DNA from: Saccharopolyspora phatthalungensis
GTDB taxonomy: Bacteria; Actinomycetota; Actinomycetes; Mycobacteriales; Pseudonocardiaceae
Assembly (NCBI RefSeq): GCF_014203395.1
Contig: NZ_JACHIW010000001.1
Coordinates: forward strand, 930,001-994,000
Length of the DNA stretch: 64,000 bases
Reading direction: 5' to 3'
How positions within the stretch are numbered: position 1 is the stretch's first letter; every line of letters begins with the position of its first letter. The translations under genes were made by a program, and so were the position numbers. The notes under the pieces are model-generated. The model did no database searches. It saw nothing but the letters and a program-made list of their open reading frames with translations, and had not been told where the DNA came from. This document shows, piece by piece, positions 17,011-26,321 of the stretch.

Positions 17011-20000
17011 CTACGCCTGAGACGACCGCGAGGCAGGCCGAGCAGAACGTCCTCCCTCTTGCCGTGACCGACGAGCACGGTGCGGCACAGTTCCGCATTA
17101 GCCAGGTGCAGATCCTTAACTGGGGTGCTTATTCAGGCTTGCAGACCATGACCGTGGCGCGATCGGGCACCGCAATCGTCGGACCGTCTGGGCGCGGCAA
17201 GTCGACCCTGCTGGACGCTATGGCCTCGGTGATCCTGCCCAATCCACAGGAGTTCAACCAGGCTGCTCGCGACGATCGCGGCAAGAAGCGCGAACGGACC
17301 GTCTATTCGTATGCACGTGGTCACACCGATCAACGGCAGGACGAGAACCGGCGCTCTGCGACGACGAATTACCTGCGACCTCCGGGCGGTTCTGGGTTTC
17401 CCAGCGGTGCGGCTATCACGTGGAAGACCGATGACGGGCGAAGCGCTACCGCATTCCGGCTGGCGTGGGTCGGCTCGGATGCAGACGGGCCAGACGCGAT
17501 CAACGGCGCCACTGTGTACGGATTTGTCAACGACGCCTTCGACCTGGCACAGCTCAACGGCATCACCGCCGTCCGCCAGGGCGCCTCGCCACTGTCGAAG
17601 ACGTCGCTGGAGCGTCTCGTTGACCTGAGTCGCGGAGACGTGGTCGACACGTCGCAGGCGCGGGTGCACGCGAAGATGCGCACCATCATGGGAATGGGCG
17701 CCACCGACGAGTCGCAGCGCTTGGCAATGCAGCTGCTGCGTCGTGCCCAGGCATCCAAAGGCATCTTCTCCATCAATGCCCTGTTCAAGGAGTTCGTGCT
17801 CACCGAACCACTCGCCTTGACCCGTTGGGATGTCGCGCTTGAGGCGTATCGCGAGGCGTCCCGGCTCTACGAGGAATTCGAAACCGCCCGCCGTCGCACC
17901 GAAACCCTCGCTCCTCTTCCCGGGATCGCCGAAAAGTACCGCGCTGCCGGCGCGGACTACATAGCCAAGCACAAGCTTCTGATCCGTGACGGAGACAATC
18001 CACCTCGGATTCAAGTGTGGCATGCGCAGAAGGTCATCGAATGGGCCGAGGCCGCCATCGAAAACAATCGTCTATCCAGAGCTGAGGTCGACGAAAACCA
18101 CGCACTCGCAGCCGAAGCAGCCGAAGAGGCGGACAAGCGCGAGAAGGACACTCTCGCACAGCTCACCGCGGCCGGGGGCGACCGTTCTGAAGCCCTCGGG
18201 ATCCTTCTCCAGCAGGCGAAGAAAAACCTGGCGCACGTCGAGATCGACCGGCGTCAGTTCGAGCGTCGGCTCTCCACGTTCGAGTTACCGCTGCCTACCT
18301 CGCCGGGAGATGTGACGCTCACCCACACCTGCCTCGATGACCTCGCCGTGCAGGAAGCGAAGACGCTGCAAGAAGCCTCCGAATCGGCTGGCAAAGCAGA
18401 GGGACGAGTCTGGCGGCTACGAGACGAAGCCCAAGCGAAGCAGGGCGAAATCAACGAGTTACGGGCACGGCGTAGCCTCATCCCGAAGGATGCTGACGAA
18501 CGTCGCAACCAGATCGTGTCCGCGCTCAGTATCGATACCGACCGGTTGCGATATGCCGGGGAGCTGCTCCAAGTCAAGCACGACCATCGTCGATGGGAAA
18601 AAGCCGTCATCGGCCTGCTGCTGCCTTTATCGAGCACCCTCCTGGTCGACACCCGCGACTTCGCACGGGTGCGAAGGTACGTGCACGACCACGACATGCG
18701 AGGGTCGATCACCATCACCCACGCAGTCTCCGACGTGGCAACACCGGCCCCGATGGCTGGTGGGGTCCCGGCACTGCTCGACATCGCCGACCACCCATTC
18801 CAAGGATGGCTCGCAACCGAGTTGAACGAGACCGCGAACTTTCTCTGTGTGGAGACCGACTCCGAGCTGGACGGCACCCGCCCCGCATGGGCGCGGGGGG
18901 CGATCACCCCGGCCGGCATGCGCACCGGCTCCCGGAACCGATTCACCAAGGACGATCGTCGCCTGCGTTACCCATGGATCGGGTGGGACACCCGTCGACT
19001 GTTGCAGGAACTCGACGATGAACTCGAGTCGATTCAACGGGAACTCCAGGTCTCCGACACCGTGTCGAAAGAGGCCGGCCAGGTACGTGACTCGGTTCGT
19101 GCCCGGCTAACTGAGCTAGAAATCTTGCGGACCGAGCTGACCTGGGACCGAATCGACGCCTCGGCCATGCAAGAGCGGATAACCGAGCTCGAAACCCAAC
19201 TCATGCAAGCGAACTCTCCTGAGGTAGCGCACCTCATGGAGCTGCTCGAAGTGCATCGCGAGAAGGCTGTCACCGCCTGTAGCAACCTACATCGACTGAA
19301 GGAGGAGCAGGCCAGGCACGACAAAGAACGCGACGACCTCGCCTCCGTCATGGACGCGGCGAAGGACCGTGTCGAAGCCGCACCACCGTTGACCGACGAG
19401 GAGCATGCCGCGCTCGCCGCCACCCCGTTCACCGCGCCGACTGGCACCGCCGGAATCGCCGCAAGCTTGACAACCGCGATCAGCAACCTGAGTGAGCAGA
19501 TCGAACGGCACAAACAAGACCGGGAGAAGCTCGAGACTGCGGTGGTCAGCCGCATCGCCGCATACCGGAACCTGGACGAACGAACTGCGCGCGAGACTGA
19601 TGGAACGATCGATTCCCTACCAGCCCTGCTGGCGATTTACCAACAACTGGTGACCGACGATCTCCCCCGAGCCAAGGGTGCCTGGCTCGTAAAAGTCGAC
19701 GAAGACATGAACCGGCAACTACGGGGAGTGCTCGTCCAAATCCAGGATGATGCGCGGACCATCAAGCGAGGGCTGGACCCGATCAACGACGTGCTGCGCC
19801 ACGTGCGGTTTCGTACCGACGCCATGCTCAGCATCGAACCGGTCGAGCGCCCTAGCAGCGACCTGAACGAATTTCGCAAGGTCATCACCCGGTACACCAG
19901 CAACACCATTGGGATGGACACCGAGCGAGACGCTGACCAGGTAGAGAAGTCCTTCACCCAACTACGAAAGCACCTGGCCAAACTCGACGACCAGTCGCGA

Positions 20001-20453
20001 GCCGGAGACGCCTGGCGGCGGCGAGTATTCGACGCCCGCGAACACGTCGAGTTCCAAGCCATCGAGACCCGCCCTGACGGGGTCAAGGTCATCCATGACG
20101 GCGTCTCGGGCATGAGTGGCGGCGAAGGACAGGAACTGATCGCTTTCATCCTCGGCGCCGCGCTGCGATTTCGCCTCGGCGAAGGGCATGAGGGCCCGCC
20201 CAGATACGCGTCGGTCATCCTCGACGAAGGGTTCGTCAAGGCAGACAGCGACTACACCGGCAGATCCCTGTCCGCCCTGCAAGCCCTCGGCTTCCAGCTC
20301 ATCGTGGGCGCACCACGCGAGAAAGCGACTGCTTTTGAGGACTACGTGGAATCCGTCGCCTACATCAACATCGATACTGACAACCCGACCCAAGTACGCA
20401 TCTACCCGATGACGATGAAGGAGGCTATGCGCCTCGAGCAGGAGCAGAACTGA
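17007..20453 (+). CDS. jetC: Wadjet SMC-like ATPase JetC
   Basis: A 1,148-residue SMC/SbcC-like ATPase (MksB equivalent), the loop-extruding motor of Wadjet. Walker A GPSGRGKST is at residues 59-67. The ABC signature SGGEGQE begins at about 1037 and the Walker B VILDEGF has Asp1073 and Glu1074. Between the halves lie long coiled coils (for example AEAAEEADKREKDTLAQLTA and the region after residue 660) and a hinge around residues 500-620. The motor extrudes plasmid DNA loops so that JetD can cut small circles. It is intact, with no stops or missing motifs, and overlaps jetB by 4 bp and jetD by 1 bp. Confidence 0.9.
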   Translation: MTTPETTARQAEQNVLPLAVTDEHGAAQFRISQVQILNWGAYSGLQTMTVARSGTAIVGPSGRGKSTLLDAMASVILPNPQEFNQAARDDRGKKRERTVYSYARGHTDQRQDENRRSATTNYLRPPGGSGFPSGAAITWKTDDGRSATAFRLAWVGSDADGPDAINGATVYGFVNDAFDLAQLNGITAVRQGASPLSKTSLERLVDLSRGDVVDTSQARVHAKMRTIMGMGATDESQRLAMQLLRRAQASKGIFSINALFKEFVLTEPLALTRWDVALEAYREASRLYEEFETARRRTETLAPLPGIAEKYRAAGADYIAKHKLLIRDGDNPPRIQVWHAQKVIEWAEAAIENNRLSRAEVDENHALAAEAAEEADKREKDTLAQLTAAGGDRSEALGILLQQAKKNLAHVEIDRRQFERRLSTFELPLPTSPGDVTLTHTCLDDLAVQEAKTLQEASESAGKAEGRVWRLRDEAQAKQGEINELRARRSLIPKDADERRNQIVSALSIDTDRLRYAGELLQVKHDHRRWEKAVIGLLLPLSSTLLVDTRDFARVRRYVHDHDMRGSITITHAVSDVATPAPMAGGVPALLDIADHPFQGWLATELNETANFLCVETDSELDGTRPAWARGAITPAGMRTGSRNRFTKDDRRLRYPWIGWDTRRLLQELDDELESIQRELQVSDTVSKEAGQVRDSVRARLTELEILRTELTWDRIDASAMQERITELETQLMQANSPEVAHLMELLEVHREKAVTACSNLHRLKEEQARHDKERDDLASVMDAAKDRVEAAPPLTDEEHAALAATPFTAPTGTAGIAASLTTAISNLSEQIERHKQDREKLETAVVSRIAAYRNLDERTARETDGTIDSLPALLAIYQQLVTDDLPRAKGAWLVKVDEDMNRQLRGVLVQIQDDARTIKRGLDPINDVLRHVRFRTDAMLSIEPVERPSSDLNEFRKVITRYTSNTIGMDTERDADQVEKSFTQLRKHLAKLDDQSRAGDAWRRRVFDAREHVEFQAIETRPDGVKVIHDGVSGMSGGEGQELIAFILGAALRFRLGEGHEGPPRYASVILDEGFVKADSDYTGRSLSALQALGFQLIVGAPREKATAFEDYVESVAYINIDTDNPTQVRIYPMTMKEAMRLEQEQN

Positions 20454-21640
20454 TGCACAATCCCGACCATGTGCTCGACCAAGTACGTACCCGGTACCGG
20501 AAGAACTGGCGCGACTGGCTGCTGCACAGCGCCGATACACAATCCTCGTTTCCCCTTGCACCGCCATCGGCGCAAGCGATCGCACGCGAGTCCGACGCTG
20601 TCGGCCGCTGGGTCCGGCTCTGGCGGAACTGGTCAGAGACACGCCCGACCGCCCGGCTACGCAGCGTAATGCGCCGTACGGTCGTGGGCACCCAGGAAGT
20701 ATTCACCCATCTGGACCTCCCTACAGTCGACGACCTCGTCGAGCTCGACCAGGAGCTCACCGAGCACTGGCTGCGGGCGAACGCCAGGTGGGCGCAGCTT
20801 CGCGCTCTGCCCGGCGGTGTCGTCGACGAGCGATTGCGCCCTTACCTGCAGCAGATCGTCGACCTGGACGATCCCGACTTCGATATCCTGCTCGATGCCA
20901 CCAAGTGGTTCACCGAGAACCCACGTTCCGGACTAACGGTTCGACAGGTGCCCGTACGAGGTATGCACACCAAGTGGCTTGCCCGAAACCGCCGGCTCGT
21001 GCTGGCCTGCCTCAACATCGCCCAACAGCCGAGCACCAGCAGCGACCAGCCAGATGAGGGGCTGGAACAGGACGATCTGGACCCTCTCGGGCTGAAGGCG
21101 CTGCCCGTATATGTCGATGTGATCCTGGCCGACCCCGCCGATCGCGCGCTGATAGGCGGCCTGCGGCATCTAAGTGCCCCGCTGCCGGAGATCGGCGCGC
21201 TGCCGCTGCGCCCCGAGATCGTCTTGATCGTCGAAAACAAGGAGTCCGCCTACTTGGTGCCTGACCGGCCTCGAACCGTGGTCGTCCATTCGCTGGGCAA
21301 CAACCTCAACGTCCTCGACGAGATCGGATGGCTGGATAGTGCACGTCAGCTGTACTGGGGCGACCTCGACCGTGCCGGATTGACCTTGCTGTCGCGTGCT
21401 CGTGCCCGTCTGCCACACCTCGTTTCCGTCCTCATGGACCCGGCCACGCTTGAAGAACACAGGGCTCTTGCCGTCACCGACCAGACACGCGCCGATGAAC
21501 CGGATCCCAACCTCACCGACGTCGAAACAGCGACCCTGGCCGCGCTTGCTGCGGAACACGGCATCTACGTGCGCCTCGAGCAAGAACGACTTCCGTCGCC
21601 GTTCGTTCGCGACCAACTAAGCCGCGTCATGGACACATGA
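20453..21640 (+). CDS. jetD: Wadjet nuclease subunit JetD (DUF3322 + DUF2220)
   Basis: A 395-residue protein. The N-terminal half (residues 1-190) matches DUF3322 and the C-terminal half DUF2220, a Toprim/topoisomerase-VI-like fold that cleaves DNA in type I Wadjet (MksG equivalent). The metal-binding elements are visible: Glu261 in VENKESAY and Asp304/Asp306 in WGDLDRAG. The whole fold continues through LDEIGWLDSARQLYWGDLDR. The ATG at 20453 shares one base with the jetC stop. All four jet genes are complete and contiguous, which argues for a working system. Confidence 0.9.
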   Translation: MHNPDHVLDQVRTRYRKNWRDWLLHSADTQSSFPLAPPSAQAIARESDAVGRWVRLWRNWSETRPTARLRSVMRRTVVGTQEVFTHLDLPTVDDLVELDQELTEHWLRANARWAQLRALPGGVVDERLRPYLQQIVDLDDPDFDILLDATKWFTENPRSGLTVRQVPVRGMHTKWLARNRRLVLACLNIAQQPSTSSDQPDEGLEQDDLDPLGLKALPVYVDVILADPADRALIGGLRHLSAPLPEIGALPLRPEIVLIVENKESAYLVPDRPRTVVVHSLGNNLNVLDEIGWLDSARQLYWGDLDRAGLTLLSRARARLPHLVSVLMDPATLEEHRALAVTDQTRADEPDPNLTDVETATLAALAAEHGIYVRLEQERLPSPFVRDQLSRVMDT

Positions 21641-21779
21641 GAACGACCAACGACCACGGGATATGTGGTGAGTCCGCCGCCTGGTAGCAGATACGCCGGG
21701 TTCGGGAATCGGCCCGGAGAAACCGACAACTAGAAACACCCAAAGGTCGCTCCAGGAGCCGATCGGGAGGGATACGGGG

Positions 21780-22721
21780 ATGACTCGAACAGATGACGGT
21801 GACCAGCCGATGATGAAAGCGGCAAACGGCGAGCCCATCGCGCCTGACCAACGGTGGGCATACCGCAAAGGCGCTCACGACCCCGTGACCTGCGTCGATA
21901 TCCTGCGCCTTGGTTCCACCCGCCCTGCGCGAGTGCGCGTGCGTTTCGTCGAGGATGCATACGAGGGACACGAAGACTGGGTACCGCCGAACCGGTTGAA
22001 GGTCCGCTGGAAAGACGTCGCTGCGTGGCAAGAACGAGAAGAGCGCTGGAACGCCGTGCGGGACGCATCAGCGGAGGCACGCAACACAACGGAGAACGAC
22101 GCCGCAGGCTGGATCTTCGACCTCTTGCCCGGTTACAACTATGCAAAACAATTGTGGGGTCGGGACGAAGGTGCGCTGGCGATCAGGGATGTCGATGCTT
22201 TGGTGGCAGACCTTGGGATCGACCGAACGATAGTGGTCGGCGACCCGGTGGCCTTCACCGACGACGACGGCTCGCTGATCGTGCCGTGGCGAGTAATGCA
22301 TGAGGTTGCTCGGTTGTTGGCACAGAAGCACTCCGACCACTACATATCCGAGGTCACGAAGGAGGAGCGCGAGCACGAGCACAAGAACCGCTGGGGATAC
22401 ATGTCCGGCTCGGGCCACATCAGCGCCGAGATCTGCGCCGAGGTAGACGAAGAACACGGCCGTCCACTCCGTGACCTCATCCGCCAGTGGTGCGGAGCTA
22501 AAGCCATCGCGCGTCAAGACGAGCTCGACGCACTCCGCGCTGAGGTGAAACGGCTCGGAACCCTCGTCGAGCGCGCTGTCGATGCCGTACGCAACGCAGG
22601 CGACGAAAAGTCCGCCCGCGAACTGGAACGCGATCTGGGGATACCGGTCGAGGTGCTGCGCCAGGCCAACCGCGAGAATCAGCGTCGATCAGGGCCGTAC
22701 GGGCTCCACCGTCCGAGATAG
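21780..22721 (+). CDS. Unrecognised protein with possible SH3/Tudor-like N-terminus
   Basis: A 313-residue protein starting at ATG 21780 behind GGGAGG. Residues 15-80 (RWAYRKGAHDPVTCVDILRL, RVRVRFVEDAYEGHEDWVPP, NRLKVRW) form a beta-rich unit that resembles small SH3/Tudor-like barrels; this is a by-eye reading. The middle has a hydrophobic helix region FDLLPGYNYAKQLWG and HEVARLLAQKHSDHYISEVT. The C-terminus is a charged helix, probably coiled coil. I do not recognise the family. It lies 139 bp after jetD on the same strand, and its 3' end overlaps the convergent gene at 22679 by 43 bp. It could be a Wadjet accessory gene or an independent defence gene. Confidence 0.65.
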   Translation: MTRTDDGDQPMMKAANGEPIAPDQRWAYRKGAHDPVTCVDILRLGSTRPARVRVRFVEDAYEGHEDWVPPNRLKVRWKDVAAWQEREERWNAVRDASAEARNTTENDAAGWIFDLLPGYNYAKQLWGRDEGALAIRDVDALVADLGIDRTIVVGDPVAFTDDDGSLIVPWRVMHEVARLLAQKHSDHYISEVTKEEREHEHKNRWGYMSGSGHISAEICAEVDEEHGRPLRDLIRQWCGAKAIARQDELDALRAEVKRLGTLVERAVDAVRNAGDEKSARELERDLGIPVEVLRQANRENQRRSGPYGLHRPR

Positions 22722-24103
22722 GGCCGCAAGTCTTCGGGCTTCGGCTCGACGTCCTCCGGCGCTTCTACTGACCCGGCGAGCGGATCAATCTCATCGGCGT
22801 AGGCCTCCGCCCACTCGACGAGCCACTTCGCGTCGGCTTGACCAGCGTGACGTGCCGCCTGAGCAAACGCGCGGATCCGTTGCGCCTGTTCCCAGCCGTC
22901 GAGCTGCTCCAGCAATACTTTGACCCGGTTGTCGCGCCGGAACGCGACCCGCGCGGACGCCACTGCGTCTTTCCAGGCCCGCTGTCGAGCCGCTGCTTTC
23001 TCTTCTTCGGCGCGCTTGCGCGCCGTCTTCTCCCGCGCAATGTCCTCGACCGCGGCCAGAACGTCACCGAGCCGATCTTCGAGGGACCATCGCTTGCGAT
23101 CGGCCCAACGTTGCTGGGCCCCGAACCGCCAGGTCCCAGAAACGCTCATGCCAAGCTTGCCCGAGGGCACCTTTTTGACCTCTGGCCTGATCCGTTGCCA
23201 GTCGTAGAGTTCGGTTTTCTCGAGTTCCGCAGTGCCCGGCAGGATGTCTTGCTTCACGAGCTCTTCCTCGACCGTGACAGTCTGGGCGAAACCGTCGATG
23301 CGGATCTCGACGCCTTGCGAGGTGTCGTCCGACCAGCCGACTTCGTAGCCCCGCTTTTCAGCCTCCACCAGCAGCGTATGCATGATCCGCATGGCACGTG
23401 GCAGGCTGTTCTCCGAGACGCCCAGAACGTTGCCGGGTTGGCTGAGCACCGCCAACAGCGGATGCCATTCCTCTACCGAGATCGGCACCTCAACACGAGC
23501 CGCGCCCGGCGCTGAATTCGAGTTGACGTGAGAAGCGGAGACCAGCTGCACGCGAATATCGCGTGTCCGCCACTGGCTCTTCTCGAGCCGCTGGCCGGCC
23601 GGTACAAGGTGATTGCGCTTCGCGAAGTCGATCACCCGGCGCAGGTCATCCCGCTCGGTAGGGTTCGCGTCCTCGATGACCACCTGCCCGTCGCGTTGCA
23701 ATGTCGCGAGCAATTCCTCGGCGGCCTTCCGCCGATTGGCGGCCACGGCCGCGGTGGCGTGAGGTGGCGGCCTACGCCCCTTGGTTCCCTTGCTGCCAGC
23801 TCCTTCGTTATCAGGGCTCGCTCGCTTCTTGATGGCTTCGCCGCTGCGGTTACCGGGTGTACCAACGTGACCGTCCTGCACCGGCTGTTCAGGATGATGG
23901 CCGTGCTCGATGTAATAGCGACCGGCGTCGGTGATCATCGCGCGCCAACCATCGCCTCGGCTCACTCGCACCAGGCCACGGGCTGCGAGCGCTCGCGCCG
24001 AGACACGGAGTGCGACCGCTTCCGAGCTACTGAGATCATCACCGTCAGCGATCCTCCGTAACACGGCAACCTGCTTGTCGTTGAGCTTGCCCCACTTGCG
24101 CAT
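22679..24103 (-). CDS. Unrecognised winged-helix and coiled-coil protein
   Basis: A 474-residue protein. Residues 1-70 (MRKWGKLNDKQVAVLRRIAD, then LAARGLVRVSRGDGWRAMIT and DAGRYYIEHG) look like a winged helix. A Pro/Arg/Lys-rich linker follows, then a helical HTH-like stretch near residue 120-160 (ELLATLQRDGQVVIED), a mixed domain with PISVEEWHPLLAVLSQPGNV, and a strongly charged coiled coil (EDIAREKTARKRAEEEKAAA). The end is acidic and Trp-rich (WLVEWAEAYADEIDPLAG). No catalytic motif is visible. Similar-looking long proteins occur in actinomycete accessory regions under uninformative names. I chose ATG 24103. It converges on and overlaps the preceding gene by 43 bp. Confidence 0.65.
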   Translation of the reverse strand: MRKWGKLNDKQVAVLRRIADGDDLSSSEAVALRVSARALAARGLVRVSRGDGWRAMITDAGRYYIEHGHHPEQPVQDGHVGTPGNRSGEAIKKRASPDNEGAGSKGTKGRRPPPHATAAVAANRRKAAEELLATLQRDGQVVIEDANPTERDDLRRVIDFAKRNHLVPAGQRLEKSQWRTRDIRVQLVSASHVNSNSAPGAARVEVPISVEEWHPLLAVLSQPGNVLGVSENSLPRAMRIMHTLLVEAEKRGYEVGWSDDTSQGVEIRIDGFAQTVTVEEELVKQDILPGTAELEKTELYDWQRIRPEVKKVPSGKLGMSVSGTWRFGAQQRWADRKRWSLEDRLGDVLAAVEDIAREKTARKRAEEEKAAARQRAWKDAVASARVAFRRDNRVKVLLEQLDGWEQAQRIRAFAQAARHAGQADAKWLVEWAEAYADEIDPLAGSVEAPEDVEPKPEDLRPYLGRWSPYGPDRR

Positions 24104-24251
24104 ACGCTTCCCCACGTCACGGACGAACGTTGTCGGCACACGGCTGGACTCTGAGATTCTGCCCGTCACGCCTCCACCCGATGATGTGAACCGACGGTTC
24201 GATTTGCAAAGGCGCCGCTCACACAATCTCGCCACTGCGCACCGTGACGCC

Positions 24252-24863
24252 ATGACCAACGGAACAACACCCGCTTCTCCTGCTATCTACGACAAGCCTC
24301 TCGGAGAACCGCGCCCAGCAGGTCGAGCAGTGATCTATCTGCGGGTGTCATCAAAGCGGCAGGTGGGACGGGACTACGACCCCGAAGGCATCTCGATCCC
24401 AGCACAGCGCGCCGCGTGTCACCGCAAGGCCGCACAGCTCGGTTTGACGATCGCGGACGAGTACGTCGAGCCAGGACGATCAGGCACCGAGATCGCGAAG
24501 CGCTCCTCATTCCAGCGAATGCTCGGTCGCATCCGTGACTCAGGCGACGCTGATCATGTGATCGTGTACAAACTGTCACGACTGGCCGCCGCCGGCGATG
24601 TCACCCTCGCCCAACTGTCCGAACAACTTCACCACCAACGTCAACACACCCGCCCCACCCGTGGACACCCCCAACAGGTGTCGATCAGCAAGCTCGCCCG
24701 AATGCTGCGCGACCGCTACTACCTCGGCTACATCACCTACCGAGGCGAAGAACTCCCCGGCCGACACGAGCCGATCATCGAGCAGGACCTATTCGACCGC
24801 GTCCAAGCCGTCCTCGACGCCCGCACCACCAACCCCAACAAGCACGACACCTTACGGGAGTAA
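24252..24863 (+). pseudogene. Serine recombinase with internal deletion
   Basis: The frame begins as a large serine recombinase: AVIYLRVSSKRQVGRDYDPE, with the catalytic serine at about residue 33, then GISIPAQRAACHRKAAQLGL and VIVYKLSRLA. At about residue 112 (near 24,585) the sequence jumps to AAGDVTLAQLSEQLHHQR and then KLARMLRDRYYLGYITYRGE, which belongs to the end of the Recombinase domain. Roughly the second half of the resolvase domain and most of the DNA-binding domain are missing, and the zinc-ribbon C-terminus is cut by a stop at 24863. Normal relatives are about 500 residues. It is the decayed integrase of the island and sits 110 bp from the ssrA 3' end. Confidence 0.75.
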
Positions 24864-24888
24864 AACCCGAAAACACGCCCTGACCAGC

Positions 24889-24921
24889 AAAAAAAACTCT
24901 CGCTCGAATTACGAGCGAGAG
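24889..24921 (-). terminator. Rho-independent terminator of ssrA
   Basis: On the minus strand a perfect 10-bp stem (CTCTCGCTCG / CGAGCGAGAG, 5-nt loop) is followed by eight T residues. It lies 52 bp beyond the 3' end of ssrA. Confidence 0.85.
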
Positions 24922-24972
24922 GGTTGCTCTGCGTACAACCCGCAGGTCAGAGCGCAAAAATCGAATCTTCAG

Positions 24973-25340
24973 TGGAGGTGCCGGGAATCGAACCCGGGTC
25001 CTCCGTCGCTTCACCAAGACTTCTCCGTGCGCAGTCCGCTGTGTCTCTACTCGGCTTCACCGGTCTCGCGAACTAGCCGGTGTGACAAGCCCAGTCGCTG
25101 TTCGATGTCCCACCAGGTCCCGCGACCGGACCTGGCGGTAAGAGCCTCCTAGCTGATGCCGGATCCCGGGTCGGAGGCAGTCCCGGTCCGACAGAGTCGC
25201 TCCTCGCTCAGGCGGCGAGGGCGAACTCGCGCTGACTCTTGTCGGCGCTTATTCGATTGCGGCGACGCTCACGGTGGTCTCCCGCCTGCACCGGCACGCT
25301 TCCCTTGGATCAACGTACGGAGTCGAAACCGTTCACCCCC
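24973..25340 (-). ncRNA. ssrA: Transfer-messenger RNA (tmRNA)
   Basis: The minus strand starts GGGGGTGAACGGTTTCGACT, the universal tmRNA 5' end, and finishes with the tRNA-like arm CGGGTTCGATTCCCG-GCACCTCCA. The acceptor pairs GGGGGTG with CACCTCC; CCA is not encoded. The tag reading frame is at 25208-25246 and encodes ADKSQREFALAA followed by TGA, ending in the ALAA degron. The RNA rescues stalled ribosomes with SmpB, whose gene is about 1 kb upstream on the same strand. The accessory island ends at the 3' end of this gene, a common integration site for mobile DNA. Confidence 0.95.
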
Positions 25341-25421
25341 TCGTCCGGTTCGGCTTTCGAACCGGTGTACATCAGGATAACGCCTCGCTCCCCGACGATC
25401 ATTCCCATATCCCTGAACCGA

Positions 25422-26321
25422 TCAGGCTCCCAGGCCGAGCAGCCGGGACGGTGTGTCATGCAGCACACCGCGCAGGAATTCCGCACCGAGTCGGCGGTCG
25501 GTTTCGGCCCAGCTCGCGATGGCCGCGAGCTGCTCGGCGTAGGGGTAGGGGATGTTCGGGAAGTCACTGCCAAGAACGATTCGGTCGGCGTGCGCGGCCA
25601 GCCGTGACGGCCAGTCGGCAGGCAGCGATGCGAACTGCTCGCTGAAAGCGACCCCGACCATCGTGGTGTCGAGGTGCACCCGCGGATAGCGGTCCACCAG
25701 CTCCAGCGCCGTGCCGTAGTCCGGCATGCCCGCGTGCGCCAACACCGCGATCAACCGCGGATGGCGACGCAGGACTTCTTCGAACACGTCGAGCCCGGTG
25801 TATTCGCCGCGCTGCGGGCCGTCGCCGCAGTGCACCACGGTTGGCACCCCCGCCTCGGCGAGCAGGCCCCATGCCGGGTCCAACAGCGCGTCACGCGGGT
25901 CGAAGGCCCCGACCTGGACGTGCGCCTTGACGCACCGCGCCCCGGCGTCGAGCGCTTTGGTCAGGTAGCCCGTGACAGACGGCTCGGGGAAGATCGTCGC
26001 CGTGGGCACCGCGTCGGGCGTGCGGGCCGCGAAGTCCAACGCCCAGTCGGTCAGCCAGGCCGCCATGTCCGGCTTGTGCGCGTAAACAAGCGGGGCGAAG
26101 GTCGTCACCCCGAGGTCGCGGAGCACCTGCAACCGGGTCTCCTCGGCGTGCCGGTAGTAGATCGCCCACTCAGTGCCGTAGTGCGTGGCCGCCTGGTCGA
26201 AGAACGCCCAGACCTTGTTCATGACCCGCTCGGGCAGGAAGTGCGTGTGGATGTCGATCAGCCCGGGCAGCCCGAGTTCGGCCACCCAGGCCGGGACGTC
26301 CGCGTCGCTGCGCGGAACCAC
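25422..26321 (-). CDS. Amidohydrolase family metal-dependent hydrolase
   Basis: A 299-residue TIM-barrel hydrolase of the amidohydrolase_2 type (PF04909). The first metal motif HTH is in LIDIHTHFLP, the strand KAHVQVG carries a further His, VPTVVHCGDG supplies the next, and the final Asp is in RIVLGSDFPNIPYPY. It should hydrolyse or decarboxylate a small cyclic or aromatic substrate, which is not identifiable. The GTG start shares one base with the smpB stop (TAGTG), so translation is probably coupled to smpB. It separates smpB from ssrA. Confidence 0.82.
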   Translation of the reverse strand: MVPRSDADVPAWVAELGLPGLIDIHTHFLPERVMNKVWAFFDQAATHYGTEWAIYYRHAEETRLQVLRDLGVTTFAPLVYAHKPDMAAWLTDWALDFAARTPDAVPTATIFPEPSVTGYLTKALDAGARCVKAHVQVGAFDPRDALLDPAWGLLAEAGVPTVVHCGDGPQRGEYTGLDVFEEVLRRHPRLIAVLAHAGMPDYGTALELVDRYPRVHLDTTMVGVAFSEQFASLPADWPSRLAAHADRIVLGSDFPNIPYPYAEQLAAIASWAETDRRLGAEFLRGVLHDTPSRLLGLGA

